Counted from the first letter of the stretch, positions 1 to 7,533 are shown. The stretch: DNA of 64,000 bases from JBEBGV01 sp040081265 (GCA_040081265.1 JBEBGV010000021.1:1-64000); one strand, 5' to 3'. Numbers and translations are program-made. Notes: generated by a model not told the origin, from the sequence alone.

Positions 1-1428
1 GTGCTGAAGCGGCTCGACCTCGGCGGGGGCGCGCCGCAGACACTGGCACCGGCCAGCAACGGCGCCGGCGGGACGTGGAGTGCGGACGGCGTCATCGTCT
101 TTGCACCGAGCATGACGACGCCCTTGCTGCGCGTGGCGGCCACCGGAGGTCCGGTGGGCAACGTGACTACGCTTGGTCCGCGCGAGTTGGGCCAATTCGC
201 GCCGTCGTTTCTGCCGGACGGACGCCGGTTCCTGTTCTTTCAGCGCGATGGTGTGGACGGGCCCGGGATCTACCTCGGCGCACTCGATGCGAACGCCCCG
301 ATGCAGCTGACGCCTGCCGCCGGCAGTGGGGTGTTCCTGCCCTCGGGCTGGCTGTTGTGGGTGCGGGCGGGCACGCAGACGCTCGTGGCGCAACGGCTGG
401 ATGTGGACAAGGGCGCGCTCACCGGCGAGCTGGTGACGGTGGCCGACGGCGTGGGCGTTGACGCCAATCTCAGCGCCGTCTCTGTGGCGGCGTCGGGACT
501 GGTGGCCTACCGGGTGGGGACGGGCGGCCAGCGGCAATTGACGTGGTTTGACCGTTCGGGCAAGGCGCAGGGCACCATCGGCGACCCGGACGCGACGCTC
601 TCCAACCCCCGCGTGTCTCCCGACGGCCGGCGCGTGGTCGTGGAGCGCGCTGTGCGGGGCAACACGGATCTCTGGCTGCTGGACGGCCCGCGCACGATCC
701 GATTCACGTTTGACCCGGCCAGGGACTATCGTCCTGTCTGGTCGCCCGACGGCACCCGCATCGCGTTCAGCTCGGGTCGGACAGGGCACGTCGATCTGTA
801 CCAGAAACTCGCCAGCGGCGCGGGCTCGGAGGAGCGGGTCCTGGCCTCCGACCAACTCAAGGTTCTCAGCAGTTGGTCGGCGGACGGTCGCTTCCTGCTC
901 TACCTCACTATCGACCCGCAGACGCTGGAGGACCTGTGGGTCGTGCCAATGCTGGGAGCACGTGCGCCATCGGTGTTTCTGAAGACGCGTTTCGAAGAGG
1001 CGGTCGGCCAGTTCTCGCCGGACGGCCGCTGGGTGGCCTATTACCAGACGAACGAGTCGGGAGCGAGGGACGTCTACGTGCGGCCGTTTGTCCCGCCGGG
1101 CGCAGTGACCACGGCCCCCGGGGTGGCAGAGGGCCAATGGCAAGTCTCGACAGCGGGTGGCTTCCTTCCCGTGTGGCGACGTGACGGCAAGGAGCTGTAT
1201 TACATCAGTCCCGCAGGCGAGATGATGGCCGCGCCGATCACCGTGGTCGGGGACACATTTCAACCGGGCGCGCCGGTCGTGCTTTTCCCCACGCGCATCG
1301 TCGGTGGTGGCGGGGGGCAGATGGGCGTGAATTACGATGTCGCTCCCGACGGGCGCTTCCTCATCAACACGGAGCTGCCTGGCGACGCCGCGCCGATCAC
1401 GCTCATCCAGAACTGGCAGCCAGGATAA
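1..1428 (+). CDS. PD40/TolB-type beta-propeller protein, 5' truncated (probable sensor half of a Ser/Thr kinase)
   Basis: The frame is open from the first base of the window, so the true start lies upstream. The visible 475 residues are repeated PD40 (WD40-like, TolB-type) blades with the recurring pattern SPDGRR or SADGRF. The closing blade has the layout RRDGKELYY followed by an APDGRFLIN-like strand. The same order occurs in the C-terminal half of the complete receptor kinase at 31544-34174, so this is probably the extracytoplasmic half of such a kinase. No kinase motif falls inside the window. A free-standing propeller protein like the one at 36455 is the alternative. The gene ends 8 bases before the next one. 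Confidence 0.8.
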   Translation: MLKRLDLGGGAPQTLAPASNGAGGTWSADGVIVFAPSMTTPLLRVAATGGPVGNVTTLGPRELGQFAPSFLPDGRRFLFFQRDGVDGPGIYLGALDANAPMQLTPAAGSGVFLPSGWLLWVRAGTQTLVAQRLDVDKGALTGELVTVADGVGVDANLSAVSVAASGLVAYRVGTGGQRQLTWFDRSGKAQGTIGDPDATLSNPRVSPDGRRVVVERAVRGNTDLWLLDGPRTIRFTFDPARDYRPVWSPDGTRIAFSSGRTGHVDLYQKLASGAGSEERVLASDQLKVLSSWSADGRFLLYLTIDPQTLEDLWVVPMLGARAPSVFLKTRFEEAVGQFSPDGRWVAYYQTNESGARDVYVRPFVPPGAVTTAPGVAEGQWQVSTAGGFLPVWRRDGKELYYISPAGEMMAAPITVVGDTFQPGAPVVLFPTRIVGGGGGQMGVNYDVAPDGRFLINTELPGDAAPITLIQNWQPG

Positions 1429-1436
1429 TAGCGCTC

Positions 1437-1727
1437 GTGCCCGATTCGTTCTCGCGACTGGCCTTTCGGCTCCACGCAATCCAGCGCATGTTCCAGCGTG
1501 GAATAGCCGTTGACGATGTCCGTCAAGTGGTCGAGGGCGGCAACGTCGTTGAAGATTACCCCGACGACGCACCCTATCCGAGCCGCCTGCTACTGGGCTG
1601 GTGTCAGGCGCGCCCGATACACGTCGTCTGTGCGCACAATCCAGGGGATCGCGAGATAATCGTCGTCACGGTCTACGAGCCCGACCCTGAGAAGTGGGAC
1701 AGCACCTTCACCCGGAGACGAGCATGA
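1437..1727 (+). CDS. DUF4258 protein, putative toxin of a small TA module
   Basis: This 96-residue protein fits the DUF4258 family: an N-terminal helix with HAIQRMFQRGI, then VVEGGNVVEDYPDD, then a strand pair ending in IIVVTVYEPD. DUF4258 proteins are small and are often found beside YgiT/MqsA-type zinc-finger proteins, where they are thought to act as RelE-like toxins. The start is GTG, 8 bases after the preceding stop. Its stop overlaps the ATG of the zinc-finger gene (ATGA), which implies translational coupling. The toxin role is inferred from family and context. No catalytic residue can be assigned with confidence. Confidence 0.75.
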   Translation: MPDSFSRLAFRLHAIQRMFQRGIAVDDVRQVVEGGNVVEDYPDDAPYPSRLLLGWCQARPIHVVCAHNPGDREIIVVTVYEPDPEKWDSTFTRRRA

Positions 1728-1951
1728 TTTGCGTGATCTGCAAGCAGGACGAGGTCCGGTTGGGAAAGGCGACGGTCGTCTTCGAACGCGACGGGACCAC
1801 TGTGGTGATCAAGGGCGTTCCCGCCAGGATTTGTGCGAACTGCGGCGAAGAGTACGTCGATGAACTCGTGACCCGAGAACTGCTCCAGACAGCAAGTGCG
1901 GCAGCAGTCGCCGGTGTCCAGGTGGAAATCCGAGAGTACGTCGCCGCATAA
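1724..1951 (+). CDS. YgiT-type zinc-finger protein (MqsA-family antitoxin, N-terminal domain only)
   Basis: The ATG at 1724 overlaps the DUF4258 stop and gives a 75-residue protein. It carries two CxxC pairs (C3/C6 and C37/C40) spaced as in the YgiT zinc finger of MqsA antitoxins, with the conserved stretch CANCGEEYVD. Classical MqsA has a DNA-binding helix-turn-helix C-terminal to this; here the chain ends soon after the second pair, so any autoregulation would need another mechanism. Together with the upstream gene it forms a likely type II toxin-antitoxin pair. A longer in-frame start exists at 1694, but it would lie deep inside the upstream gene. Confidence 0.78.
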   Translation: MICVICKQDEVRLGKATVVFERDGTTVVIKGVPARICANCGEEYVDELVTRELLQTASAAAVAGVQVEIREYVAA

Positions 1952-2230
1952 GCTCCAACGACGGACCGTGCCCCGGTCGGTAAATCCGACGTCGCCCACC
2001 GGCACATCGCTCTTGATCTGTCGCGCAGTGGCGATCTATCCGGGTCGGGGAACTTTGGGGGGCCAGACCCGAAAATCGGTCTGTCCTGCTGATGAGGATC
2101 TATCGACTGAAACGCGAAGCGCAGCGTTCGGCGTATCCGTCGGCGCGCAGCCGCGAGTCGCCTTGAGTGCTTCGAGTGTGGTCGGCGCGTCTTCCGGTTC
2201 GGTCGGTTGTCGTGGCTTGTTGGGTTGCCG

Positions 2231-2521
2231 TCATGAACGGCCGACCCAGTAACCCGGACGACGCTTGAGATTCATGATGGCGAGAACGCGCACCCGTTCC
2301 GCCCTCACTCGGTACAAGAGTGCATATGGGAAGCGCCGGAGGAGCTTCCGGCGAATCGTTCCACCGACGATCGGACTGGCTTCGGGATGCTCAAGAATGG
2401 TGGTCGTGGAGCGTTCGACTTCTGCGACGAAGGTGGCCCCAAGGCCGGAATGTTCGCGCTCGTAGTACTCGGCCGCCTCGTTCAACTCGACCTTCGCCAA
2501 GTCGTGGAAGGAGGCGACCAT
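2231..2521 (-). CDS. RelE/ParE-family toxin
   Basis: This 96-residue basic protein has the ParE layout. An N-terminal helix carries ELNEAAEYYE and is followed by a second helix with FVAEVERSTTTILEHP. Then come the basic strand RRKLLRRFPYALLYRV and the closing strand VRVLAIMNLKRRPGYW. ParE toxins poison DNA gyrase, whereas RelE relatives cut mRNA; the sequence alone does not separate the two. Its ATG directly abuts the stop of the antitoxin gene with no spacer, the usual antitoxin-then-toxin order. This is one of three TA modules within about 3.2 kb. Confidence 0.85.
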   Translation of the reverse strand: MVASFHDLAKVELNEAAEYYEREHSGLGATFVAEVERSTTTILEHPEASPIVGGTIRRKLLRRFPYALLYRVRAERVRVLAIMNLKRRPGYWVGRS

Positions 2522-2746
2522 TCAGCCCAGTCGCGCCCGCGCGTCTCGAAACACATCCTCCGCAGCGTGGCCCGGCGCCCCCGTGGCGTCCCATGCCTCA
2601 TCTCGGCGCTGCGCCTCTTCAGCCCACAGTTGCAGATTTTCAGCGTCGGACAGCACTTCGAGGCTCTCCAAGAGCTTCGCCGCGAGGCGAGCCCGCGCTG
2701 ATGGCCCAAACTTGAGTGCTTCGGTTTCGAACTCGTCGATACTCAT
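2522..2746 (-). CDS. Addiction-module antitoxin (putative, Unstab_antitox type)
   Basis: This acidic 74-residue protein begins MSIDEFETEALKF and continues with SARARLAAKLLESLE and WAEEAQRRDEAWD. That pattern is typical of the short helical addiction-module family that partners ParE-like toxins. Such proteins bind and neutralise the toxin and are degraded quickly. The stop TGA is followed immediately by the toxin ATG, so the two are surely co-translated. The promoter should lie to the right, in the repeat-bearing intergenic stretch. Confidence 0.8.
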   Translation of the reverse strand: MSIDEFETEALKFGPSARARLAAKLLESLEVLSDAENLQLWAEEAQRRDEAWDATGAPGHAAEDVFRDARARLG

Positions 2747-2787
2747 GTTCTAGATTCTACGCCTCAACCTGGACGAAGCCCTTTTCA

Positions 2788-2846
2788 GCCCAACGTCCGC
2801 GCTTCGGCGACGCGTTCACGACCGCACGCCTGCAGCGGTGTTGGGC
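2788..2846. repeat. attC-like inverted repeat (possible integron recombination site)
   Basis: GCCCAAC at 2788-2794 and its exact inverse GTTGGGC at 2840-2846 match the RYYYAAC and GTTRRRY core boxes of integron attC sites. They are 59 bp apart end to end, within the known attC size range. Inside the boxes CCGC and GCGG can pair with one offset base. No integron integrase and no second clear site were found in the window, so chance is a real alternative. Confidence 0.3.
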
Positions 2847-2880
2847 AGCAGGGCGTCTGTGTTCTGGCCGCAACCGAGCT

Positions 2881-2897
2881 AGGTTGGCTTCCAACCT
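2881..2897. repeat. Short perfect hairpin
   Basis: AGGTTGG and CCAACCT are perfect inverted arms around a three-base CTT loop. No run of T follows on either strand, so a Rho-independent terminator is not clearly indicated. It may be an operator half or a remnant of the neighbouring attC-like site. Confidence 0.35.
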
Positions 2898-3114
2898 TCG
2901 AGTGACGGCCAACGGTTTCTCGCGACGCTGCGGGCGGAGGGAGACTCACGGGCCCCTCGGCAGATCGGTAACGAGTAGTCGCGCAGCGTTTAGTAATCCT
3001 CCGTCAGCTGCCCTTCGCCGCAAGATAGCGCGCCAATCCCGACCCTGGTCCACCATCGTGTCCCCAGGCATCTGTCCGTGGCCGTCTCTGGGTGTTCTGG
3101 CTGTCTCATAGGCA

Positions 3115-3263
3115 GCTCACGGTGAGCCAGTAAGACAGGAGAACGACCCAAGCACTCGAATCTCCGAAATTGAGCAAGGTAGCTCACCGTGAGCTGTTCG
3201 CCCAGTTCACCCTGAGCTGTTTACCCAGCTCACGGTGAGCTGGGGGGGTGGTCAGGGTGAGCT
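3115..3263. repeat. Cluster of five 13-15-bp palindromes, four at 22-23-bp spacing
   Basis: Each copy is a variant of AGCTCAC-N-GTGAGCT. Copies are at 3115-3127, 3181-3195, 3204-3218, 3227-3241 and 3249-3263. The centres of the last four lie at about 3188, 3211, 3234 and 3256, a steady 22-23-bp step that places them on one face of the helix. The repeat unit including its spacer (GTTCGCCC or GTTTACCC) is also conserved. Such arrays are typical of multi-site operators or replication iterons. The first copy stands 54 bp apart and shares the following TAAGAC sequence with the last copy. Confidence 0.75.
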
Positions 3264-3268
3264 ACTAA

Positions 3269-3306
3269 GACGTCCCATGAAGTCGTCCCTTTAAGTCGTC
3301 CCTTGA
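3269..3306. repeat. Short direct repeats of AGTCGTCCCTTTA type
   Basis: Two 13-bp units, at 3281-3293 and 3294-3306, differ only near their 3' ends and are preceded by a related 12-bp copy (GACGTCCCATGA). They begin immediately after the palindrome array, so both repeat families probably belong to one locus. Function cannot be read from sequence. Confidence 0.6.
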
Positions 3307-3463
3307 AGAAGAGACGGCGCAGGGAGCGAGCGGGGCGGGATGATGGCCACAGATGCCGCGCTGTGGAGTCAGTCCCCGCATCGGGGACACGTTCCTCCGC
3401 GCGTCTGAGCTGGATGAAGTTCGTGACTTCTACGACAGAATCACGATGAATGCGCGAGTGTCT

Positions 3464-3485
3464 CGGGGGCGCCTCGGGGGCGCCT
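3464..3485. repeat. 11-bp tandem duplication
   Basis: CGGGGGCGCCT occurs twice in tandem. If one copy is removed, the frame running through ELDEVRDFYDR upstream joins LVDAKRAREIID and reaches a stop at about 3535. The duplication may therefore have broken a small gene. The protein itself is not recognised. Confidence 0.4.
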
Positions 3486-3892
3486 CGTGGACGCCAAGCG
3501 CGCCCGCGAGATCATCGACACGACCCTCGGGCGGTGAACGTCACCTGCTCCGAAGCAGCGATCGCAGACGCACTCGACGCCATCGCCTGCCTCAACGGAC
3601 GAGCCTCCGATCCTGCGGGTACCGTCGACGCGCCGTCCACGACCTGGTAGCGGCGGCGCAGAATGCTCGGACGCTGCTTCGCAGCGGAAGTAGGTATGAC
3701 ACGTCACCCCCCCGCCGGGTGCTGCGGAGGAACTTTCGTTCACAGCGGGGAACCCGCGTGAATCGAGCCACTTGCATCGAGCGAAATCGCCGGACGTTTC
3801 CGTACGGGAACCAAGGTCCTCAAGAGAAGCCGGTCGGGTGACGCCTCCCTTGTGGCTATGCCCATACTGGCATACACTCGTCAGGTCCATTG

Positions 3893-4288
3893 ATGGCGAA
3901 GGCGCGACAAGGCCAACCAAGCCCGAAGCCAGTCCGCTGGGTGGGGAGCAGCAAGGAAGACCTCAGCGCGTTCCCTGGGGACGTCAGACGACGAGTCGGC
4001 CGTGCGCTCTGGGACGCACAGCTTGGCGTGAAGGCACCGTTCGCCAAGCCGCTCAAGGGTTTTGGCAGTGCGGGTGTCCTGGAAGTTGTAGACGACTTCG
4101 ACGGCGACACCTATCGGGCCGCTTATACAGTCCGGTTCGGCGGCATCGTCTACGTCTTGCACGCGTTCGAGAAGAAGTCGCGCACAGGCATCGCGACACC
4201 GAAGTCGGATCTGGATCTGATCAAGCGTCGACTGGCCCGAGCGAAAGAGGACTACGAACAATGGCAAGACACGCAGACATCAAAGTGA
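3893..4288 (+). CDS. RelE/HigB-like toxin of a toxin-first TA pair
   Basis: The protein is about 131 residues from the ATG at 3893 (a TTG one codon earlier is possible). It has the phage-derived Gp49/HigB-like pattern: a helix with FPGDVRRRVGRALWDAQLG, then a strand VLEVVDDFDGDTYRAAYTV, then GIVYVLHAFEKKSRTGI and a C-terminal helix. The motif HAFEKKS is a hallmark of this RelE-superfamily group, whose members usually cut mRNA on the ribosome. The toxin gene precedes its antitoxin, as in higBA, and overlaps it by 28 bases. Confidence 0.85.
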   Translation: MAKARQGQPSPKPVRWVGSSKEDLSAFPGDVRRRVGRALWDAQLGVKAPFAKPLKGFGSAGVLEVVDDFDGDTYRAAYTVRFGGIVYVLHAFEKKSRTGIATPKSDLDLIKRRLARAKEDYEQWQDTQTSK

Positions 4289-4602
4289 CGACGAGTTCCG
4301 GCAATGTGTTCGCCGACCTGGGCTTTGCCGACCCAGAAGAGGAACTCGCCCGGGCGCAACTTGCCAGCCGCATCCAACAGATCATCAAGCAGCGGCGCTT
4401 GACCCAAGTGGCGGCAGCACGCCTCATGGGGGTCGATCAACCGAAGGTGTCTGCCCTGCTCAACGGGCGCTTGGCGAACTTCTCCAGCACGCGGCTTATG
4501 CGCTTACTGACCGCGCTCGGCCAAGACGTGGAGATCGTCGTTCGCGCCAAACCGCGGAATCGGCAGCATGGGCGAATCCGAGTCATTGAAGCCCACGTGT
4601 GA
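4261..4602 (+). CDS. XRE-family antitoxin
   Basis: This 113-residue protein starts at the ATG at 4261, inside the end of the toxin gene. Residues about 35-95 form a helix-turn-helix: ASRIQQIIKQR, LTQVAAARLMGVDQPKVSALLNGR, then FSSTRLMRLLTALGQDVEIVV. This is the usual form of HigA-like antitoxins that pair with Gp49-type toxins. It should neutralise the toxin and repress the operon. The longer upstream frame has no family features and lies in another frame of the toxin. Confidence 0.87.
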   Translation: MARHADIKVTTSSGNVFADLGFADPEEELARAQLASRIQQIIKQRRLTQVAAARLMGVDQPKVSALLNGRLANFSSTRLMRLLTALGQDVEIVVRAKPRNRQHGRIRVIEAHV

Positions 4603-4629
4603 GCCAGACGCCTCAACTCCGGATTGGAA

Positions 4630-4648
4630 CCCAGCGTGGATCGCTGGG
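4630..4648 (+). terminator. Possible terminator hairpin after the XRE gene
   Basis: CCCAGCG and CGCTGGG form a perfect 7-bp stem around TGGAT, 28 bases after the stop. The sequence after it is G- and T-rich rather than a T run, so this is a weak candidate. Confidence 0.35.
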
Positions 4649-4792
4649 GGCGATTTGGGGGTTCAACTCGGTTATTGACCGGATCTGACATTTCTAGAGG
4701 TTCGTGTTTCCTAGGAAACTCGCAGATCTGGCCATTTCAGCCACGCCTGTCAAGTCCAACTCCCGCCGCCTCCACCAACCTTCGCGCTCATG

Positions 4793-5035
4793 TCATTCGA
4801 AGGTTGCCCGCCGTGCCACGCACAGCTGCCGTTTCGCGAGGTCGACATCGCTCCACACGAGCGCCATCATCTCGCCGCACCTCAGCCCTGCGTCCCCGCC
4901 CAGTAGAACAACCAGCCACGCCAGCTCCTCGGCCCTTGGGGCGTCCAGGAGCTGTTGATACTGCTCGAAATCGTAGACGCCGGCCGTGCGATGACGATGT
5001 GCTTCGACGCCTGCGTGCCCGCCGGGTACGATCGC
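4793..5035 (-). pseudogene. Tyrosine recombinase (phage-type integrase) remnant
   Basis: The minus-strand frame between stops reads YDFEQYQQLLDAPRAEELAW, then VVLLGGDAGLRCGEMMAL and VWSDVDLAKRQLCVAR, and then stops. GLRxGE followed by a W-x-DVDL strand is the region around the first catalytic arginine of tyrosine recombinases. The N-terminal arm-binding part and the HxxR and tyrosine box are absent, and no start codon suits the fragment. It lies beside three TA modules, which supports a decayed integrative element. Confidence 0.75.
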
Positions 5036-5139
5036 TCACGTGGGTGTCGTTCTCCGGACTGCGCGTATGATGCAACTGTCCGCGGCCTCGCACCACGCGC
5101 GAGAGACAACGCGAAATCCCTTTCACCAAGGAGTGGTCG

Positions 5140-5823
5140 ATGCGTACACCTACCCCGTTGATGGTCCTGGTCGCCCTGGGCTTCACGCTCAGTCTTGCAT
5201 GCAGCTCGAGCACCGAGCAGCCAGCGGCAACCGAGACCAATCAGGCCACGGAGCAGCAGGCCCGTATCTGGGAGTTGCGCACCGACGAGAGCCAGAACGC
5301 CTCAGACCCCGACAACACGAGCGAAGTGGACTTCACCGCCAATGGCACCAGCGGCTTCCGCTACGCCGGCGGCCCTGCCGGCACGTTGTGGGTACCGGGT
5401 CAGACGGCAAGCGGTGTCTATACGCTGTCTGGCACCTTCACGCTCAACACGCCATCCAGCCATCCCAACTACTACGGTCTGGTGTTTGCCGGCAGCAGCC
5501 TCGGCGAGGCCGCCCAGCGTTACCTGTACTTCACGATCGCGCAGGACGGCACCTATCTGATCAAGGTGCGCGACGGTGACGACACCCGGGAACTCGAGGG
5601 TGGCCAGATGATGAGTCCGGCCATTCAACGACCACAGGGTAACGCCTCCGCTGTCAACACCCTCGAGGTCCGCGTCACCACCGATGCTGTGGCCTACGTC
5701 ATCAACGACACGGTGGTGCATAGTTCGCCGCGCACGGGCGCCTTCGCCGCGACGGACGGAATCGTCGGAGCGCGCGTGAATCATGTGACGGATGTGACGC
5801 TGACCAACTTCACGGTGAAGTAG
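5140..5823 (+). CDS. Secreted lipoprotein with jelly-roll-like domain
   Basis: This 227-residue protein starts at an ATG preceded by AAGGAG. It has a lipoprotein signal (residues 1-21, lipobox LSLAC) followed by a serine-rich linker. The rest is beta-rich with features of concanavalin-like LamG or DUF1080-type folds: SGTFTLNTPSSHPNYYGLVF, YLYFTIAQDGTYLIKV, NTLEVRVTTDAVAYVINDT and a closing DVTLTNFTVK. Such domains often bind carbohydrate, but no ligand residues can be assigned. It stands alone in its strand context, right of the integrase remnant. Confidence 0.7.
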   Translation: MRTPTPLMVLVALGFTLSLACSSSTEQPAATETNQATEQQARIWELRTDESQNASDPDNTSEVDFTANGTSGFRYAGGPAGTLWVPGQTASGVYTLSGTFTLNTPSSHPNYYGLVFAGSSLGEAAQRYLYFTIAQDGTYLIKVRDGDDTRELEGGQMMSPAIQRPQGNASAVNTLEVRVTTDAVAYVINDTVVHSSPRTGAFAATDGIVGARVNHVTDVTLTNFTVK

Positions 5824-6090
5824 CCTGGCACTAGAGCCGGTTGGTCCGCTGGCGAGTGCGTGCGTCAGAGGCGCGCGTTGGACCCGCAGCGCGCGCTAAG
5901 GCCGACGTCTCAGCCACGCGCGCAGGGGTTCGGCTTGCCAGTGGCTGAACGCCGCGCACGCATCGATTCGCTCGAGCGCGCCGCGAAGGGCCCGTTCAGC
6001 GGCGGGCACGGGATTCGCCGTGAAGAAGGCAGAACCAGGGGATCGGCGGGCAGCTCGTGAAGACCAGTGGGGCTTGCGTCGACCCTTCGA

Positions 6091-7524
6091 TCAGGCGCTG
6101 GGGAAGTAGCCGCAGATCGACTTGGTCTCGAGATATTCCTCGATCCCGAAGACGCCGAACTCGCGACCGTTTCCCGAGCAGCGGTAGCCGCCAAACGGGG
6201 CCCTGAAGTCGTGCGGCGCCCCGTTGAGCCGCACCTGACCCGTCCGCATCCGCTTCGCCACCCTGCTGGCGCGCGCCGGGTCGGCGGACACCACGAAGCC
6301 GGACAGCCCGTACTGCGAATCGTTGGCGATCCGCACGGCATCGTTCTCGTCGTCGTACGGCAGGATCACGAGCACGGGGCCGAAGATCTCCTCCTGCGCG
6401 ATGACCATCTCGCTCCGCACGTTGGCGAATATAGTCGGCCTGACGTAATAACCGCGCTCCAGCCCTGCGGGCCGACCCAACCCGCCCGACACCAGGGTGG
6501 CGCCTTCATCGATCCCAATCTGGATATAGCGCTGAACGCGGTCGAACTGCGCGCGGCTGACCAGCGGCCCTACCGCCGTGCCATCGGCCAGCGGGTTGCC
6601 GACGACCACCGTCGCGGCGGTCTCCTGCGCCAGGCGCACAACCTCGTCGTGGAACCGGCGCGGCACCAGCATGCGAGCCGGACACGCGCACGCCTGGCCG
6701 GAATTCAGGAAGACTGCCTGCACGCCCTTCGGCACGAACGTCGCCAGATCGGCATCGTCCAGCAGGATGTTCGCTGACTTGCCGCCAAGTTCCTGCGCGA
6801 CGCGCTTGACGGTGAGAGCGGCGTTGCGTGCCACCTCGATCCCGGCGCGCGTGGAACCGGTGAACGACACCATGTCCACCTGCGGATGGGTGCTCAGCGC
6901 AACCCCGACAGTGGGGCCGTCGCCATTGACCAGGTTGAAGACGCCAGGCGGGACTCCGGCCGCATCCATGATTTCGGCAACGATGAGGGCATTGAGCGGT
7001 GAGATTTCGCTGGGCTTGAGCACCATCGTGCAGCCGGCCGCCAGCGCCGCCGCAACCTTGCAGCCGATCTGATGGAGCGGCCAGTTCCACGGCGTGATGA
7101 GCGCACAGACGCCCACCGGCTCGCGACGCACCAGTGACGTACCGAGCTGGTGCTCGAACGGATAGGTCTTCAACACCTCAATGGCGGTCGTGAAGTGTAC
7201 GAGCCCGAACGGCACCTGGGCATTTTTCGCCAGGGCTGCAGGCGCACCCATTTCGCTGGTGACGGCGGCGGCGAGATCGCCCGCGCGCGCTTTCCAGGCC
7301 TCGACGATCCGCTCGAGCAGCGCGATGCGCTCTTCGGCCGATGTCTCTGAAAAGTCTGGAAATGCCGCGCGGGCCGCTCGCACGGCACGATCCACGTCTT
7401 CGGCGCTGCCGAGCGAGATCTGTGCGACCACCTCCCCGGTGGCCGGGTTCTCGACGTTCTGCAGTCGTGTCTGGGATGGCGGCACCCAGGAGCCGCCGAT
7501 GTAGAAACGTGTGGTGTCCATCAT
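6091..7524 (-). CDS. Aldehyde dehydrogenase (NAD(P)-dependent family)
   Basis: This 477-residue enzyme has the full family set: TPWNWPL near residue 144, the cofactor-binding GSTRAG near 223, the general base E245 in ELGGKS and the nucleophile C279 in NSGQACA. A CACP sequence follows, so two cysteines flank the site. It oxidises an aldehyde to the acid; the substrate is not predictable. It is the last gene of a minus-strand run (TPR protein, GlcG-like, FKBP, this), 9 bases after the FKBP stop. Two adjacent ATG codons make the start uncertain by one residue. Confidence 0.92.
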   Translation of the reverse strand: MMDTTRFYIGGSWVPPSQTRLQNVENPATGEVVAQISLGSAEDVDRAVRAARAAFPDFSETSAEERIALLERIVEAWKARAGDLAAAVTSEMGAPAALAKNAQVPFGLVHFTTAIEVLKTYPFEHQLGTSLVRREPVGVCALITPWNWPLHQIGCKVAAALAAGCTMVLKPSEISPLNALIVAEIMDAAGVPPGVFNLVNGDGPTVGVALSTHPQVDMVSFTGSTRAGIEVARNAALTVKRVAQELGGKSANILLDDADLATFVPKGVQAVFLNSGQACACPARMLVPRRFHDEVVRLAQETAATVVVGNPLADGTAVGPLVSRAQFDRVQRYIQIGIDEGATLVSGGLGRPAGLERGYYVRPTIFANVRSEMVIAQEEIFGPVLVILPYDDENDAVRIANDSQYGLSGFVVSADPARASRVAKRMRTGQVRLNGAPHDFRAPFGGYRCSGNGREFGVFGIEEYLETKSICGYFPSA

Positions 7525-7533
7525 GAGAAGTGA

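Larger units (their letters stand above)
2747..3892. other. Long non-coding or degenerate stretch between two TA modules
   Basis: About 1.1 kb without a convincing intact gene. The open frames here (for example 3353-3841) have the arginine- and serine-rich composition of chance frames in GC-rich DNA. The stretch holds an attC-like inverted repeat (2788-2846), a short hairpin (2881-2897), palindromic repeats (3115-3263), short direct repeats (3269-3306) and an 11-bp tandem duplication (3464-3485). Base composition looks more mixed than in the flanking genes. It is best read as decayed accessory DNA plus possible regulatory sites. Confidence 0.6.
4603..5139. other. Non-coding stretch with integrase remnant
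   Basis: About 540 bases without an intact gene. It holds a hairpin just after the XRE gene (4630-4648) and a decayed tyrosine-recombinase fragment on the minus strand (4793-5035). The last 100 bases should include the promoter of the lipoprotein gene. I see no other convincing element. Confidence 0.6.

Noticed and set aside
3115..3263. Palindrome array considered as a CRISPR.
   Set aside because: Repeats are short, the gaps between them are themselves conserved, and no unique spacers or cas genes are present.
3353..3841. Open frame of 162 codons between the TA modules.
   Set aside because: Serine/arginine-rich composition and no family features; the 5' part may belong to a decayed small gene, which is listed separately.
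4607..4660. Minus-strand GGGTTCCAATCC resembles a tRNA T-loop.
   Set aside because: The flanking five-base stem does not pair and there is no matching acceptor, D or anticodon arm.
5824..6090. Short open frame between the lipoprotein and aldehyde dehydrogenase genes.
   Set aside because: Only about 66 codons, arginine-rich and without a ribosome site; no family features.
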